Origin: Gari tellinella
Taxonomy: Eukaryota > Mollusca > Bivalvia > Cardiida > Psammobiidae
Assembly: GCA_922989275.2 (NCBI GenBank)
Contig: OV277858.1
Coordinates: 98,504,794 to 98,568,793, forward strand
Direction: 5' to 3'
Length of the DNA: 64,000 bases
Positions 1 to 9,927 of this stretch are shown one piece after another (within the stretch, counting starts at the first letter, position 1; each line of letters begins with the position of its first letter). Both the position numbers and the translations under genes were made by a program. The notes beneath the pieces are model-generated. The model was given only the letters and a program-made list of their open reading frames with translations, did not search any database and had not been told where the DNA came from.

Positions 1-960
1 AATTGGAACGGGCGCCGCCATATTGGCAAAGCTATCATTCGGAACCCTCGATTTTTATCCATTTTGTGACGACACAAAGGCCTAAACGCTGATTGGCTCT
101 TTCACTCAACCACTGTAACTTGGACGGACATTTCACACTTCGTCAGTAAGGGTAACGGCAAGCTTAATTCAAGGTCGCATACAGTTAAAAAAAAAAGATA
201 AAAGATAGATGGTATATTCATATTGATTATGATGAACTTGAAAGGTCGTGTAGATCCAGAAACGATCAGAAGCTATCGTTAATCGGCTTAGAGAAATGTC
301 CGTTCCAATTCCCAGCTGTAGAATCTGGGAAAACAATGCTGCGAAATGGCTAACAGTAGAGTATGGCGACATCCATAATGCCTTGATTGATGATTATAAT
401 AATAGATCTACAATAAAAAAAATATCTGATAATCAGTGCGATATTGTGCTGATCTAGACCTAAATGTTGAACTGGCTTAGATCTACCAACTCGTTTACAA
501 ATCAGCATTTTCTAGCTGGTTCGTCTCGGTTTAGGAATTCAACGCTACAGAAATTCTTAATGAAAAAAGTCTCATTACTAGATCTACATATTGTACGGGT
601 AGATCTAGATCGGTTTTTTCTTTCTTAATTTAATCATCGCGATTCTCTAGATCCCGATCTGATAGAGCGATCTTACTTGAGTCCAAATCCGGTTTTGATT
701 GGATCTAGTTTTATCGTTCTTATTTCTGGGTGTAGTTTTACACTCGTCATTTCTGTAGAAAAAAAATTCAAATAACTTTTAGATAGGCCTAAATGAATTT
801 TAATTTAAGATTTAAATTCGAGTTTTATGGTAGACTCTAGCCTTTTTAAAAAAAGCAGCATATACATCTAGATCAATACAAAACCACAAGAGCTAGAAGT
901 GTCCAATATTCTTTTTTTCTTTTCTTTTTTAAAGATCTTGGCTTTTTTGTTTTGATGTAA
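1..960. other. AT-rich DNA, no gene seen
   Basis: No open frame of gene quality. From about 470 to 960 the short palindrome TAGATCTA and variants of it recur many times between poly-A/T runs. I cannot assign a function. Confidence 0.4.
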
Positions 961-1168
961 CCCTTTCCCCCATAAATACGCCTTTTAACGCCTTTAATTT
1001 ATTCCTTCATATACTGAAGAAAATAGTTTCAATATCATACTGTCACAAATAAAAATCATAAGAAATATTTTCTATATTTTAGCAGATAAAAGCTTAAAGC
1101 AGGCTGAAAGTATTTTCAACCTGTTTTAAGTGGTCACATATTTTCAGAAGTAGAAACAGGGTAAAAGG
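961..1168 (+). mobile_element. TTAA-2 MITE, core-deleted copy
   Basis: Begins CCCTTTCCCCCATAAATACG after GTAA (a decayed TTAA) and ends near AACAGGGTAAAAGG. The hairpin arms AGCTTAAAGCAGGCTGAAAG and CAACCTGTTTTAAG are present, but the middle of the hairpin is missing. It aligns along its length with the intact copy at 40772-41013, so this is an old relic of the same family. Confidence 0.7.
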
Positions 1169-1549
1169 CTCGTGGCGTGTAATCGCATATTTAAGTAGCC
1201 AAATTGCTAGCCTGACCCTGTTTGACAAGTGCGGCTAATTAGATTACGTAATATGGCCCCTAAAACTTCTTACTTCTTCACAGAGGGGGTCTTAGGCAGA
1301 AAGGGGTTGTGTGTAATTATTTCCGGTCCATATCGTACAATTTGCAAGGCAGCTTAATTGATTAGTGGTTGATGATGAATGTCAGCATAAAATGCGATCT
1401 AGATCAAAGCCGCCTGCTGAAATATGTCCTGAATCTGTTTCGATTATGATTTTCATAGATCTTTATATAAGCTCAAGATATATAACGATATGTAAAAAAC
1501 GACATTAATACAATAAATGAGCACTCGGGTCACGTTATCTAGAGCGTTC

Positions 1550-2040
1550 AGTTTTGACCCAGATCAGAATATCAAATACTTTGTTCAGCAGACAATTAAT
1601 CAGTTTGGTTCTTAATCAGACATTGCCAGTCTCAATTGCTAGATGATAAATTGATATTCCACATTTGTCATGTCAATGACTGTGCAAAAAGTTCAGCAAC
1701 AGTTTGGATCCAACTGAGATAGTGAGAAACTCTGTGATTGAAAATCCAAACTAAGGTTTGAATGTATTGAAAAGCTCATTGAAGAAACTTTTACCCGTAC
1801 GAGAGACTGACAAACAGTTAGGACCCAGATCGGAATCAAAACTGACTGTACTTAAAGGTCAGCAACAGTTTGGATCCAAATGAGATATTGAGAAACTCTG
1901 TGATTGAGACCTGGATGTACGAAAGTTCCCGGATGTTGCGATACCGAGAATAAATGGTCTATTTTCTAAAAATGTATGTCCGATTGAGGACCAGAACCGA
2001 TGTTAAACGTCACGGAAAATTCATAACAGACCAGAAAAAT
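1550..2040. repeat. Degenerate direct repeats
   Basis: A block around AGCAACAGTTTGGATCCAA, followed by GAGAAACTCTGTGATTGA, occurs at about 1690 and again at about 1861. Versions of GACCCAGATC lie at about 1556, 1822 and 1988. The spacing of about 170 bp suggests an eroded tandem repeat. The intervening DNA back to 1169 shows nothing recognisable. Confidence 0.55.
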
Positions 2041-2102
2041 AATTTGATCCCCCTTATTTTATTAAATAAAAACGTAATACCTCATCCGTTTTGTACTGGA
2101 TG

Positions 2103-2142
2103 CAGAGACAGTGTATAGCCATATGGCTATACACTGTCTCTG
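2103..2142. repeat. Perfect 40-bp palindrome
   Basis: Each half is the exact reverse complement of the other, meeting at CCATATGG, with no spacer. No flanking target duplication or known family end is visible. Confidence 0.85.
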
Positions 2143-3264
2143 ACTGGATGTTATAAAAATCGGCACATGTATTATCGTCTTTATCTGCTCGTGTTTTAGT
2201 CGTAGCCCCGTAAAAAAACGAAGATATCCTGGAGCCGATGTTTATGATTAATATTTACGGAAATATTAACAGATAAGACTAAATATATCGGAGAAACTTT
2301 TTTCGAAAGTCACAGGGCTTTGATGCCTTTATTCACAACCAGTATGCAAATATTATCAAGAGTATCCGTGCCCGATTCTGGTGTCCTATGATATTTGCCT
2401 GATATACGCTACCTCAAGTATGGCTGGATTAAGCACTAATAGCTCGAAATTTTGATGGTTCTGCTATGCACTCATTGTCACCAAGACACCCAATCGTCAT
2501 TTCATTTGTTCTTCAGCAAGTATTAACCTCCTTTGTAGGCATGTATACACAAGTATTGCAGTCGCAAATTCGTCCGGCGAATGCGCTTTCTCTTCGCCCG
2601 ACCCGTCGTAGTCTCTGTCTTCTAATATTACATTCTCTGATAATTTAGGATCGAAATCGTAACACTGAAGTTCTAAAGTGTTTTTACTGTCCTCCACATG
2701 CCCAATTTTTCTCAGTATTTCAGTTTATTAATGTTATTGATGTAAATTCCGCGCACTCTACGGCATTCCCGGTTAGACTCGCTATAACCGGAAGGTCGCG
2801 GAAGGCCTTAGTTACGTCACACAGGTAAACAAAATGGCGGCCCCCATGGTCGCTTGCACAGTCATATATCACAAAGTTTAAACGGCTCTAACTACCTCAT
2901 TTTTTATTATTTTTCAAAATTTCAAAGGCAGAATGCGATTTTTTTTCAATATCTTTCATTTAAAAGATATTTATCACCAGCTGTCCATTTCCCTTTAACA
3001 AAACTTTACAGATTGATAAAGTAAGATCTACAGATATGCATGAAGAAATATTTTTCTAATCCAACATTTCCAAGGGGAGATAAATGAACTTTAATGTTTC
3101 ATGCATTATAGTTCATAATTTGTCCATTCAACAATTTACAAGGGGTGTATTTCCAAGGAGAGATAATGGTTTTGCAGAAGTACGGCGGGGGTTTTGGTTA
3201 GCCTTCAGGCGACAAGTCTAGATGTTTTTAGTTATTACACCATTGTATTGCTTTATCATATCTT
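2143..3264. other. No gene seen
   Basis: Only short open frames (60-66 codons) on both strands around 2470-2700, without recognisable protein signatures. A segment at 2805-2850 is richer in GC and has a TTACGTCACA (CRE-like) site and AAAATGGCGGC (YY1-like). The motif TTTCCAAGG(G/A)GAGATAA occurs at about 3067 and 3150. Confidence 0.35.
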
Positions 3265-3527
3265 ACAGTAAGACCTCGATATTGCGACCACTATAATAAT
3301 AATAACAATAAAGACTTTATTTAACAAGAGAGCTCATTTGATAAAAATCAATCTTCCATGAGGCCCTCAACTTATATACAAGGCATTGCATACTAATCAA
3401 GGTGAAAGTAAAACAGAAAGCTCCTAAAAGAGCTTTCTGTTTTACTTTCACCTTGCTTTAAGATGTTGCCGGTCTTTTTACAACCAATTAGCCCTTGTTT
3501 TAGCGGTCGTAATAGTGAAGTTTCTCT
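3265..3527. mobile_element. TA-3 MITE (pogo-like), interrupted
   Basis: The left end CAGTAAGACCTCGATATTGC matches the TA-3 end, and the right end reads GAAGTTTCTCTGTA. The central hairpin has AACAGAAAGCTCC facing GAGCTTTCTGTTTTAC. About 105 bp of LINE-like 3' tail lies inside the left half (3296-3400), so this old copy served as an insertion target. Confidence 0.7.
3296..3400 (-). mobile_element. LINE 3'-end fragment
   Basis: On the minus strand the segment ends in AATAAAGTCTTTATTG followed by (TTA)n. This is the layout of a CR1/L2-type LINE 3' tail with a microsatellite end. It is strongly 5' truncated and lies within a TA-3 element. Family assignment is by tail shape only. Confidence 0.4.
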
Positions 3528-3644
3528 GTACATGTATGTATATTGAGATTATGTTAATGTTGTATTTATTTCTGAAATGTTATTGCTAAAATAGCAACTT
3601 GAAGATTATGATCATGGTTTGTAACAAATCATTATTTACTACCT

Positions 3645-3871
3645 ATAACCTGTTAAACTGTTTCTAGTTTTGGAGACAGGTGGCCGCTTAAAGCAGATTG
3701 AAAGTAAAGTAAAATGGTCATTAAGGCTTATTCTGCTTAATTTTAGCATGCTTTAAGCTACCATCTGATAGAGTATAGAAAATACTCCCTTTGGTCGATG
3801 TTTCTAAAGTGGAAGTATTTTCTTCAGTACGGGAATAAATTAAATACGTATTTATGGAGGAATTGGTTAGC
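3645..3871 (-). mobile_element. TTAA-2 MITE, diverged
   Basis: Reverse orientation. CGCTTAAAGCAGATTGAAAG and AGCATGCTTTAAGC flank a partly decayed centre. The outer part GAAAATACT..TTTCTTCAG matches the TTAA-2 outer region. Terminal TTAA sites are lost. Confidence 0.6.
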
Positions 3872-3894
3872 ACAGGTTTGTTCATGGTTTGGCT

Positions 3895-4040
3895 CACAGG
3901 TGCTTGTATTGTATGTTTGTTTTCCCTGTGTATGTAGATCTAGATCGATTTAAAAAAAAAATTTTTTTTTTTTTTTTTTTTAAATCGATCTAGATCTACA
4001 TACACAGGGAAAACAAAAACATACAATACAAGCACCTGTG
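3895..4040. mobile_element. hAT-like foldback MITE with 8-bp duplication
   Basis: 146 bp, nearly one perfect hairpin. The left end CACAGGTGCTTGTATTG is matched by its reverse complement at the right end, and the arms run about 60 bp to an A/T homopolymer centre. GTTTGGCT is directly repeated on both sides (3887-3894 and 4041-4048), the 8-bp target duplication expected of hAT elements. Arm identity is very high apart from the homopolymer, so the insertion looks young. Confidence 0.8.
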
Positions 4041-4107
4041 GTTTGGCTAATACTGTTGAAAAAGGGCAAAGCGCATGATGATTGTATTTCAAATACTAAT
4101 ACCCTTA

Positions 4108-4353
4108 CAGTGGAGAAAACGTTATTCTTTCCCAATAAACGTGTTTACGCTAAAACTAATGTTTCCATTACAAACAGTTTGGAGCCAGATCAGACGCCGG
4201 GTAACCCGGCGTCTGATCAGGCTCCAAACTGTTTGCCACCAAGATAAACATGAATTATAAGAATTGTCCAAAAGTTGCACTTTTCTCCTTTATAGTGTTT
4301 TGCGTTTGCGTTTCGTTTCGTTTAAACGGGAAAGAATAACGTTTTCTCCACTG
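4108..4353. mobile_element. TA-1 MITE (Tc1/mariner-like), intact
   Basis: Reference copy for the family: 246 bp, flanked by TA on both sides, inverted ends CAGTGGAGAAAACGTTATTC. Inside the ends lie the motifs CCCAATAAACG and AAACGCAAACG. The middle is a hairpin of about 66 bp with outer arm GCAAACAGTTTGGAGCC, inner arm GATCAGACGCC and centre GGGTAACCC. CAGT ends and a TA target fit the Tc1/mariner superfamily. There is no coding capacity, so mobility would need a transposase from elsewhere. Confidence 0.85.
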
Positions 4354-4399
4354 TATGTCGCCACCTGTCCATGTGTTGTGAATACTCATTAGATCCATC

Positions 4400-4549
4400 T
4401 TGAAAATCGCCTGCTTTAAAGAAAAATGTCGTCTGCAGTTATTTTATAATTTTTGGGTAATATTTGATAAAAGATATTCGGCGTCTGATCAGGATCCAAA
4501 GTGATCGCAAATGTCAGTGTTGGCTGCCTTGGCAGTGGAATGGTTAAAT
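4400..4549 (-). mobile_element. TTAA-3 MITE, truncated
   Basis: Only one side remains: a GTCGTCTGC module, the half-hairpin CGGCGTCTGATCAGGATCC, then TTGGCAGTGGAATGGTTAA, the usual terminus of this family. Confidence 0.6.
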
Positions 4550-4727
4550 ATACTGTAAAGACCAGAGCTCCAGATCAGGGGAGTATTTCAAAATCTAAAA
4601 TCTTTATTTCTGTATTAAACACTATGGTGTCACTACTTCAATGAGTAGTAGCACCATAGGATTTGGTGCTGAAATGAGTAAGATAATGTTAGGATTTGTA
4701 CAGTTTACTCTCTCTTATCTGGAGTCC

Positions 4728-4922
4728 TAAAAGTCCCTCTATTACGACCACTAAAACGAAAGATAATTGATTTATAAAAGACAAGCGTGTGCTTAAAGCA
4801 AGGTGAATGTAAAACTCCTGAAGGAGCTTTCTGTTTTACGTTCACCTCGCTGTAAGCAGTCACCTGTCTTAAACACGTGATAAGTAAGACAATTTAGTGG
4901 TCGTTAAAGAGAGGTTTTACTG
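4728..4922. mobile_element. TA-3 MITE
   Basis: CTATTACGACCACTAAAACG on the left and GAGAGGTTTTACTG on the right, with hairpin arms GCTTAAAGCAAGGTGAA and TTCACCTCGCTGTAAGC around CTCCTGAAGGAG. The left-most bases are diverged. Confidence 0.75.
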
Positions 4923-5066
4923 TACTGTAGTCTGTAAAGAATGGCGTCTTCCTGTCTGTGACTGGCGCGATATAGTCAAACTACCATTGGGAACAGCGCG
5001 TTAGAGGTTAAATATTTATCAGTGAAATAAAATCAACCAAAGCAACAATACCTCTTTACTGCATAT

Positions 5067-5560
5067 AGAGTCGAGAAAACGTTATTCTTTCCCGCCTTAA
5101 CCCTTTGAACCCTAGTCCCGCATATAGGCGTCTTTTCAAACAGTGTACACGTGAATAGTACACTTGTCCTGTGCAAACAGTGAAGACCCAGATCAGAGGG
5201 CTCCAAAAGGAGCCCTCTGATCAGGGTCTTCACTTTTTGTCATAATGCCAAACATTGACAAAAACAACCCTTAAAAGTCAGAAATGGACTAGACTAAAAT
5301 GGAAACTGGAATTTTCCATTTAAAGTTTCAGGGAGGAAAGAGTTAACGCAAACGAAATGCAAACGCGTGGAAGTAAAATGGAGAGAATTGCAACTTTTTG
5401 ACATTTCTTAAGATTTATTTTCAGCTGCGTGGCAAACAGTTTGGAGCCTGCTCAGACGCCGGGTTACCCGGCGTCTGATCGGGCTCCAAGCTGTTTGCAA
5501 TGGAAATAATGATTTTAGCGTAAACGCGTTTATTGGGAAAGAATAACGTTTTCTCCACTG
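5067..5560. mobile_element. TA-1 MITE split by a TTAA-1 element
   Basis: The left end GAGAAAACGTTATTCTTTCC stops at 5100 and resumes at 5343 with TTAACGCAAACG. The right end TAACGTTTTCTCCACTG is followed by TA. In uninterrupted copies this point reads CGTTTAAACGCAAACG, so the insertion used the internal TTAA. The core hairpin is at about 5432-5500. Confidence 0.85.
5101..5342 (+). mobile_element. TTAA-1 MITE (piggyBac-like), nested
   Basis: 242 bp between two TTAA tetranucleotides, starting CCCTTTGAACCCTAGTCCC and ending TTTCAGGGAGGAAAGAG. The central hairpin reads GTGAAGACCCAGATCAGAGG and GAGCCCTCTGATCAGGG. It shares its outer arm (GCAAACAGT..GATCAGA) with the TA-1 core, but the inner arm differs. 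A TTAA duplication and CCC ends are the hallmark of piggyBac-type transposition. No transposase is present. Confidence 0.85.
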
Positions 5561-5879
5561 TAACGTTTATACTGTAGGGATACGCAATAAAACCGGTTTT
5601 CCGATATATTGTCCAGTTCATTCTGAAAACAATACAATACATGTACAATACAATTCTGAGGCTCAAAAAAAAAATAAAAAAATTTCTCTCCAATATTCAT
5701 AATCTTGTTAAACTAAATAAGCCACTTGCAGAGAAAGGGATTCTCCCTTGTTGGTTTTAGCACAGGGCATGGTTTAAGTAGACGCCGAACCAGTGTGCAT
5801 ACATGTAGCAGTTTTAATATCTTTATAAACATGAAAAAAGTTAACATATCTCAATGAAAAACGTAGTTTCCAACAAATG

Positions 5880-6034
5880 TGAATCAAATACTGACGTGTG
5901 TCGGTCATTTTAGAAACAATTTTTTTTTAAAAAATCGGTTAGAATTTTGTCTGAGTCTGAACATATTCACACCAGATGCATTATAGTATCAAATATATTG
6001 CGATACAACATTTCTGGCAATACCTATCCCTACT
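5880..6034. mobile_element. hAT-like element relic
   Basis: Contains CGGTCATTTTAGAAAC and AAAATCGGTTAGAA and ends GGCAATACCTATCCCTA. The same blocks recur in reverse at 20953-21175. The reverse complement of the end, TAGGGATAGGTATTGCC, resembles hAT termini known to me. No target duplication was checked. Confidence 0.45.
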
Positions 6035-6154
6035 AAACTGACATTTGCAAGCAGGCTGAATCCACATCAGACATCGAGTAACTGTTTTAAATGATATTGG
6101 TGTTTCTTCAGATACATTGTAAATGCTGAAATTCAAAATTTAGTCCTTTAAGGA

Positions 6155-6401
6155 CAGTGGAGAATCTGTTATTATTTCCCGTTTAAACGCAAACGTACGC
6201 AAACGCAAAGCACTTAAACCTAGAAAAGTACAACTTTTTGGACAATTCTGATAACTCATGTTTATCTTGGTGGCAAACAGTTTGGAGCCTGATCAGACGC
6301 CGGGTTACCCGGCGTCTGATCTGGCTCCAAACTGTTTGCACTGCAAATAATAGTTTTAGCGTAAACGCGTTTACTGGGAAAGAATAACAGATTCTCCACT
6401 G
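6155..6401. mobile_element. TA-1 MITE, intact
   Basis: Ends CAGTGGAGAATCTGTTATT and ACAGATTCTCCACTG. The core hairpin has centre CGGGTTACCCG. Right-flank TA is present; the left flank is GA, so the left target base has changed. Confidence 0.85.
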
Positions 6402-6411
6402 TACCTGTTGA

Positions 6412-6590
6412 CACCTTCACCGTCAGATTGTCGTCTGCTGCAATATTGTTGTTGCAATATCGTTTTAAAAGTTCGATTAAATCATTAAAATGTTATTGAC
6501 GAGATTGCGATACGAGAGCTAAACGGTCTGATCTGTATACAAACTGTTTGCGAAATCGGCTTCAGTCACCTGCGGCGGTAAAAATGGTTA
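6412..6590 (-). mobile_element. TTAA-3 MITE relic
   Basis: CACCTTCACCGTCAGATTG, GTCGTCTGCTGCAATATTG and a half core CGGTCTGATCTGTATAC with AAACTGTTTGC, closing with AAAAATGGTTAA. The hairpin has lost one arm. Confidence 0.55.
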
Positions 6591-6601
6591 AAAATAGAAT
6601 A

Positions 6602-7205
6602 CAATGCTCCCTCTCTACAACGACACCCGAATGGGAGACACAAATTGTGTGTTGTTCGGAGGGAGTCGCTATAGGGAGGGAAAATTAAGACTTGACTGAC
6701 ACTTGCAACCAGCTTGAATCCAGATCAGACGCCGCGTAACGCGGCGTCTGGTCTGGATTCAAGCTGGTTGTCATTCGTCATTGTATTTATTCCATCAACA
6801 TTTCCTCTTATACAGTGGAGAATCTGTTATTCTTTCCCGTTTAAACGCAAACGTACGCAAACGCAAAGCGCTAAAACGTAGAAAAGAACAACTTTTGGTC
6901 AATTCTGATATTTCATGTTTATCTTGGTGGCAAACAGTTTGGAGCCTGATCAGACGCCGGGTTACCCGGCGTCTGATCTGGCTCCAAACTGTTTGCACTG
7001 GAAATAATAGTTTTAGCGTAAACGCGTTTATTGGGAAATAATAACACATTCTCCACTGTTTGTATCTTTGAGAAATAACAGCAGACGACAACTTTAAGCA
7101 GACGATATTGCAGCAGTGCAAGCGTCAGACATACTTATCCTGTTTAGGGATCTGCGGCAAGGGTCATTTTAAGGAGAGGGTCGTCGGTGTAATGAGGAAA
7201 CACAG
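6602..7205. mobile_element. TA-2 MITE (pogo-like), split by a TA-1 element
   Basis: Left end CAATGCTCCCTCTCTACAAC after TA; right part AGCAGACGACAACTTTAAGC through a degraded terminus GAGGAAACACAG. The core hairpin at about 6707-6772 uses the arm CAGCTTGAATCCAGATC with centre GCGTAACGC. A TA-1 element occupies 6813-7058. Confidence 0.8.
6813..7058. mobile_element. TA-1 MITE nested in TA-2
   Basis: Complete from CAGTGGAGAATCTG to CACATTCTCCACTG, with TA on the left. The host TA-2 sequence continues on both sides, which dates this insertion after the host copy. Confidence 0.85.
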
Positions 7206-7261
7206 TAAATACAAGCGATAATTTTACACAGGCAGTGATATTTGAATTGAATGAAGATATT

Positions 7262-7486
7262 CCAGTGGAAAATACGTTATTATTTACCGTTTAAACTAAA
7301 TACAAACATATGAAAATAGCAATTTCTTGAAATTGTTCACATTTCTTTTTAATCTGAGTGGCAAACAGTTTGGAGCCAGATCAAACGCCGGGTTACCCTT
7401 CGTCTGATCTGGCTCCAAATTGATTGCAATGGAATTTTATATTTGCATAAACTCTTTTATTGAGAAAAAATAATATTCCTCTCTAT
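7262..7486. mobile_element. TA-1 MITE, diverged
   Basis: CAGTGGAAAATACGTTATT at the left and a decayed right end ATTCCTCTCTATA. The hairpin has mismatches (ATCAAACGCC against TTCGTCTGATC), so this is one of the older copies. Confidence 0.75.
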
Positions 7487-7546
7487 ATATTTACTCGGAA
7501 CATTTACGTGCATGTATGTTTGGCCTAAATATGTAATAAATCTTGT

Positions 7547-7793
7547 ACAGTGGAGAATCTGTTATTCTTTCCCGTTTAAACGCAAACGTACGCAAACGCA
7601 AAGCAATAAAACATAGAAAAGAACAACTTTTAGACAATTCTGATATTTCATATTTATCTTGGTGGCAAACAGTTTGGAGCCTGATCAGACGCCGGGTTAC
7701 CCGGCGTCTGATCTGGCTCCAAACTGTTTGTATTGTAAATAATAGTTTTAGCGTAAACGCGTTTATTGGGAAAGAATAACAGATTCTCCACTG
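7547..7793. mobile_element. TA-1 MITE, intact
   Basis: CAGTGGAGAATCTGTTATT to AACAGATTCTCCACTG, with TA on both sides. Nearly identical to 8031-8275. Confidence 0.85.
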
Positions 7794-7856
7794 TAATGTA
7801 GAAATGTCTTCACCATTCCACTGTTTCATTTGCTCATTCGTGAACAGGCCCGGCGC

Positions 7857-7991
7857 TTATAAAGCGTTTAGGTTGAGTCTGAGTGCGTTCTATATAGAGC
7901 ATTTGATTGGTCAGATTTTAGCATAGCCTCAAATCTGACCAATCAAATGCTTGAAAACGATTTCAGACTCGGCTCAAACGCTTTATAAGCA
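7857..7991. mobile_element. Foldback element, unassigned family
   Basis: Inverted arms of about 60 bp: CTTATAAAGCGTTTAGG with GAGTCTGAGTGC on the left and CAGACTCGGCTC with AAACGCTTTATAAG on the right. The inner arm is CATTTGATTGGTCAGATTT. The spacer is about 10 bp. I cannot name the family. Confidence 0.75.
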
Positions 7992-8030
7992 TGGACCCTA
8001 TTTGCAAGACGTTAACCTTTCCCTCTTATA

Positions 8031-8275
8031 CAGTGGAGAATCTGTTATTCTTTCCCGTTTAAACGCAAACGTACGCAAACGCAAAGCACTAAAACGTAAA
8101 TAATACAACTTTTGGACAATTCTGATAATTCATGTTTATCTTGGTGGCAAACAGTATGGAGCCTGATCAGACGCCGGGTTACCCGGCGTCTGATCTGGCT
8201 CCAAACTGTTTGCACTGCAAATAATAGTTTTAGCGTAAACGCGTTTATTGGGAAAGAATAACACAATCTCTACTG
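8031..8275. mobile_element. TA-1 MITE, intact
   Basis: CAGTGGAGAATCTG to CACAATCTCTACTG, with TA on both sides. The core's left outer arm has a substitution (AACAGTATGGAGCC), also seen at 29799-30043 and 38160-38405. This marks a subfamily. Confidence 0.85.
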
Positions 8276-8410
8276 TAGCCTACTTGTAAGCGACTTTGTG
8301 CTAAATGTTTTATGTCCATTGTAAACAATATAGAGCAAACTCACATGTCGGCATCAGGGCTGCCATTTCTCCGGATTTTTCCTAAATCTTCGGATTTTTT
8401 CTCAGTACAT

Positions 8411-8534
8411 GGTAGCTTAAAGCAGGCTGAAAGTAAAGCAGAATGCGCCCTAAGGCGCATTCTGCTTTACTTACAGCCTGCTTTAAGTGGTCGCATATCA
8501 ACAAAACAAGAAAAGGGCTATGGGGTAAAGGTAC
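8411..8534 (+). mobile_element. TTAA-2 MITE, 5'-truncated
   Basis: A complete core hairpin, AGCTTAAAGCAGGCTGAAAG and CAGCCTGCTTTAAGTGGTC around AATGCGCCCTAAGGCGCATT, followed by GGGGTAAAGG. The outer left region and both TTAA sites are absent. Confidence 0.7.
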
Positions 8535-8777
8535 GATTCGTAAAATCGCACTTGAAAAATGCAAATTTGGAAATCTTAGGATTTTTCATGTCAACTTATG
8601 GAAGCCCTGCGGCATCTGGTTAGGCTCTAAACTGCCATTTAGATTTTTTAAAAATGAAAAATAAGGCAAAAATCGGCATTTTCATTTTTCAATAATTTCA
8701 TTTTCTTATTTCAATTGCATTTCACTTATTTTCGTTTATACTGGAAAGAATAACGTCTTCCTTTTATTTCGTTTATA

Positions 8778-8989
8778 CAGTGCAGGAAACGTTATTCTCT
8801 CCCGTTTGAACGTATACGAAAAGCAGGTGCATCACAATAAAATTTAATAAAAAACTGTTGACAATTCTGACTATTTATTTTAATCTGGCAAACCGTTTTG
8901 GGTCTGATCTGGCTCCAGACAGTTTTCATTGGAAAGAATAGTATAAGCGTAAACGCGTTTATTGGAAAAGAAAGACGTCTTCTCTACTG
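8778..8989. mobile_element. TA-1 MITE with deleted core arm
   Basis: CAGTGCAGGAAACGTTATTC to GACGTCTTCTCTACTG, TA-flanked. The core keeps GGTCTGATCTGGCTCCAGAC but has lost most of one arm and the centre, as expected after repair of a hairpin. Confidence 0.75.
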
Positions 8990-8997
8990 TACATGTA

Positions 8998-9203
8998 CAG
9001 TAAAACCTCGCTATTACGACCACTTAAACGAAGGCTAATTGAGTGTATAATAGACAGGTGACAGCTTAAAGCAAGGTTACAGTGAAACAGAAAGCTCCTA
9101 TAGGAGCTTTCTGTTTCACTGTCACCTTGCTTTAAGCGGTCACCTATCGTAAACACCCTAATAATTAACATAATTTAGTGGTCGTAATAGAGAGGTTTTA
9201 CTG
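8998..9203. mobile_element. TA-3 MITE (pogo-like), intact
   Basis: Reference copy of the family: 206 bp, TA on both sides, ends CAGTAAAACCTCGCTATTAC and GTAATAGAGAGGTTTTACTG. The central hairpin spans about 75 bp, AGCTTAAAGCAAGG..CAGTGAAACAGAAAG around CTCCTATAGGAG. Ends of the form CAGT..ACCTC..TACGACCACT look like pogo/Tigger termini. The hairpin is related to that of the TTAA-2 family rather than to TA-1. Confidence 0.85.
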
Positions 9204-9467
9204 TACTTCTTTTCTGTATCCATATCCTTCAATTACACCGCTGCTTGAAAGAGGCGTAGTCTGCAAGTTATATGGCATTTGATCTGGATCCAAAAACCTT
9301 GCACATGCTGGCCAGGTCGTGCAATCATGATACGTGGTGCAATCATGATACGTTTGATTGGAAGTATTTTTCAACGTATAACTTTTGCCGAAAGATAGAC
9401 ATGTATGTTCATGGCATGGGTCAACATTCGACAACTAAGTATCTATACATGTGCTTGGCGACAATTT

Positions 9468-9905
9468 AACCGTTTCCCGCCAAAGTGTATCGTCTTCATT
9501 AACACAGTCGTCGCCACTTTACCGTCTGCTTTAAAATGTAACCTAAACTATGATGTCTAAATAAGATTTAACCCTTTGAACCCTAGTCCCGCCTATAGGC
9601 GTCCTTTTCAAAAAGTGTACATGTGAATAGTACACTTGTCCTATGCAAACAATGAAGACCCAGATCAGAGGGCTCCGAAAGGAGCCCTCTGATCAGGGTC
9701 TTCAATGTTTGTCATAATGTCAAACATTGACAAAAACAACCCTTAAAAGTCATAAATGGACTAGACTAAGATGGAAACTGGAATTGTCCATTTAAAGTTT
9801 CAGGGAGGAAAGAGTTAAGGCAGTTTGACTGAAGAAAAACAATCGACATAAGTGTCACACAGTTTGAATTCTGATCAGACGCCGCGTAAACTGTGTGTAA
9901 TGTCT
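9468..9905. mobile_element. TTAA-3-like relic, split by TTAA-1
   Basis: TTAACCGTTTCCCGCC with GTCGTCGCC and CCGTCTGCTTTAAA on the left; CACACAGTTTGAATTCTGATC with a truncated hairpin on the right. The two halves are separated by the TTAA-1 copy at 9572-9814. Confidence 0.5.
9572..9814 (+). mobile_element. TTAA-1 MITE, intact
   Basis: 243 bp between TTAA sites, CCCTTTGAACCCTAGTCCC to CAGGGAGGAAAGAG. Near-identical to 5101-5342 over its whole length. The hairpin centre is GGCTCCGAAAGGAGCC. Confidence 0.85.
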
Positions 9906-9927
9906 GCTTTAGTCGCTAATGGAGGTA

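Noticed and set aside
2805..2860. Host gene promoter and start codon at AAAATGGCGGC
   Set aside because: The frame after the ATG is short, and no exon or splice structure could be supported.
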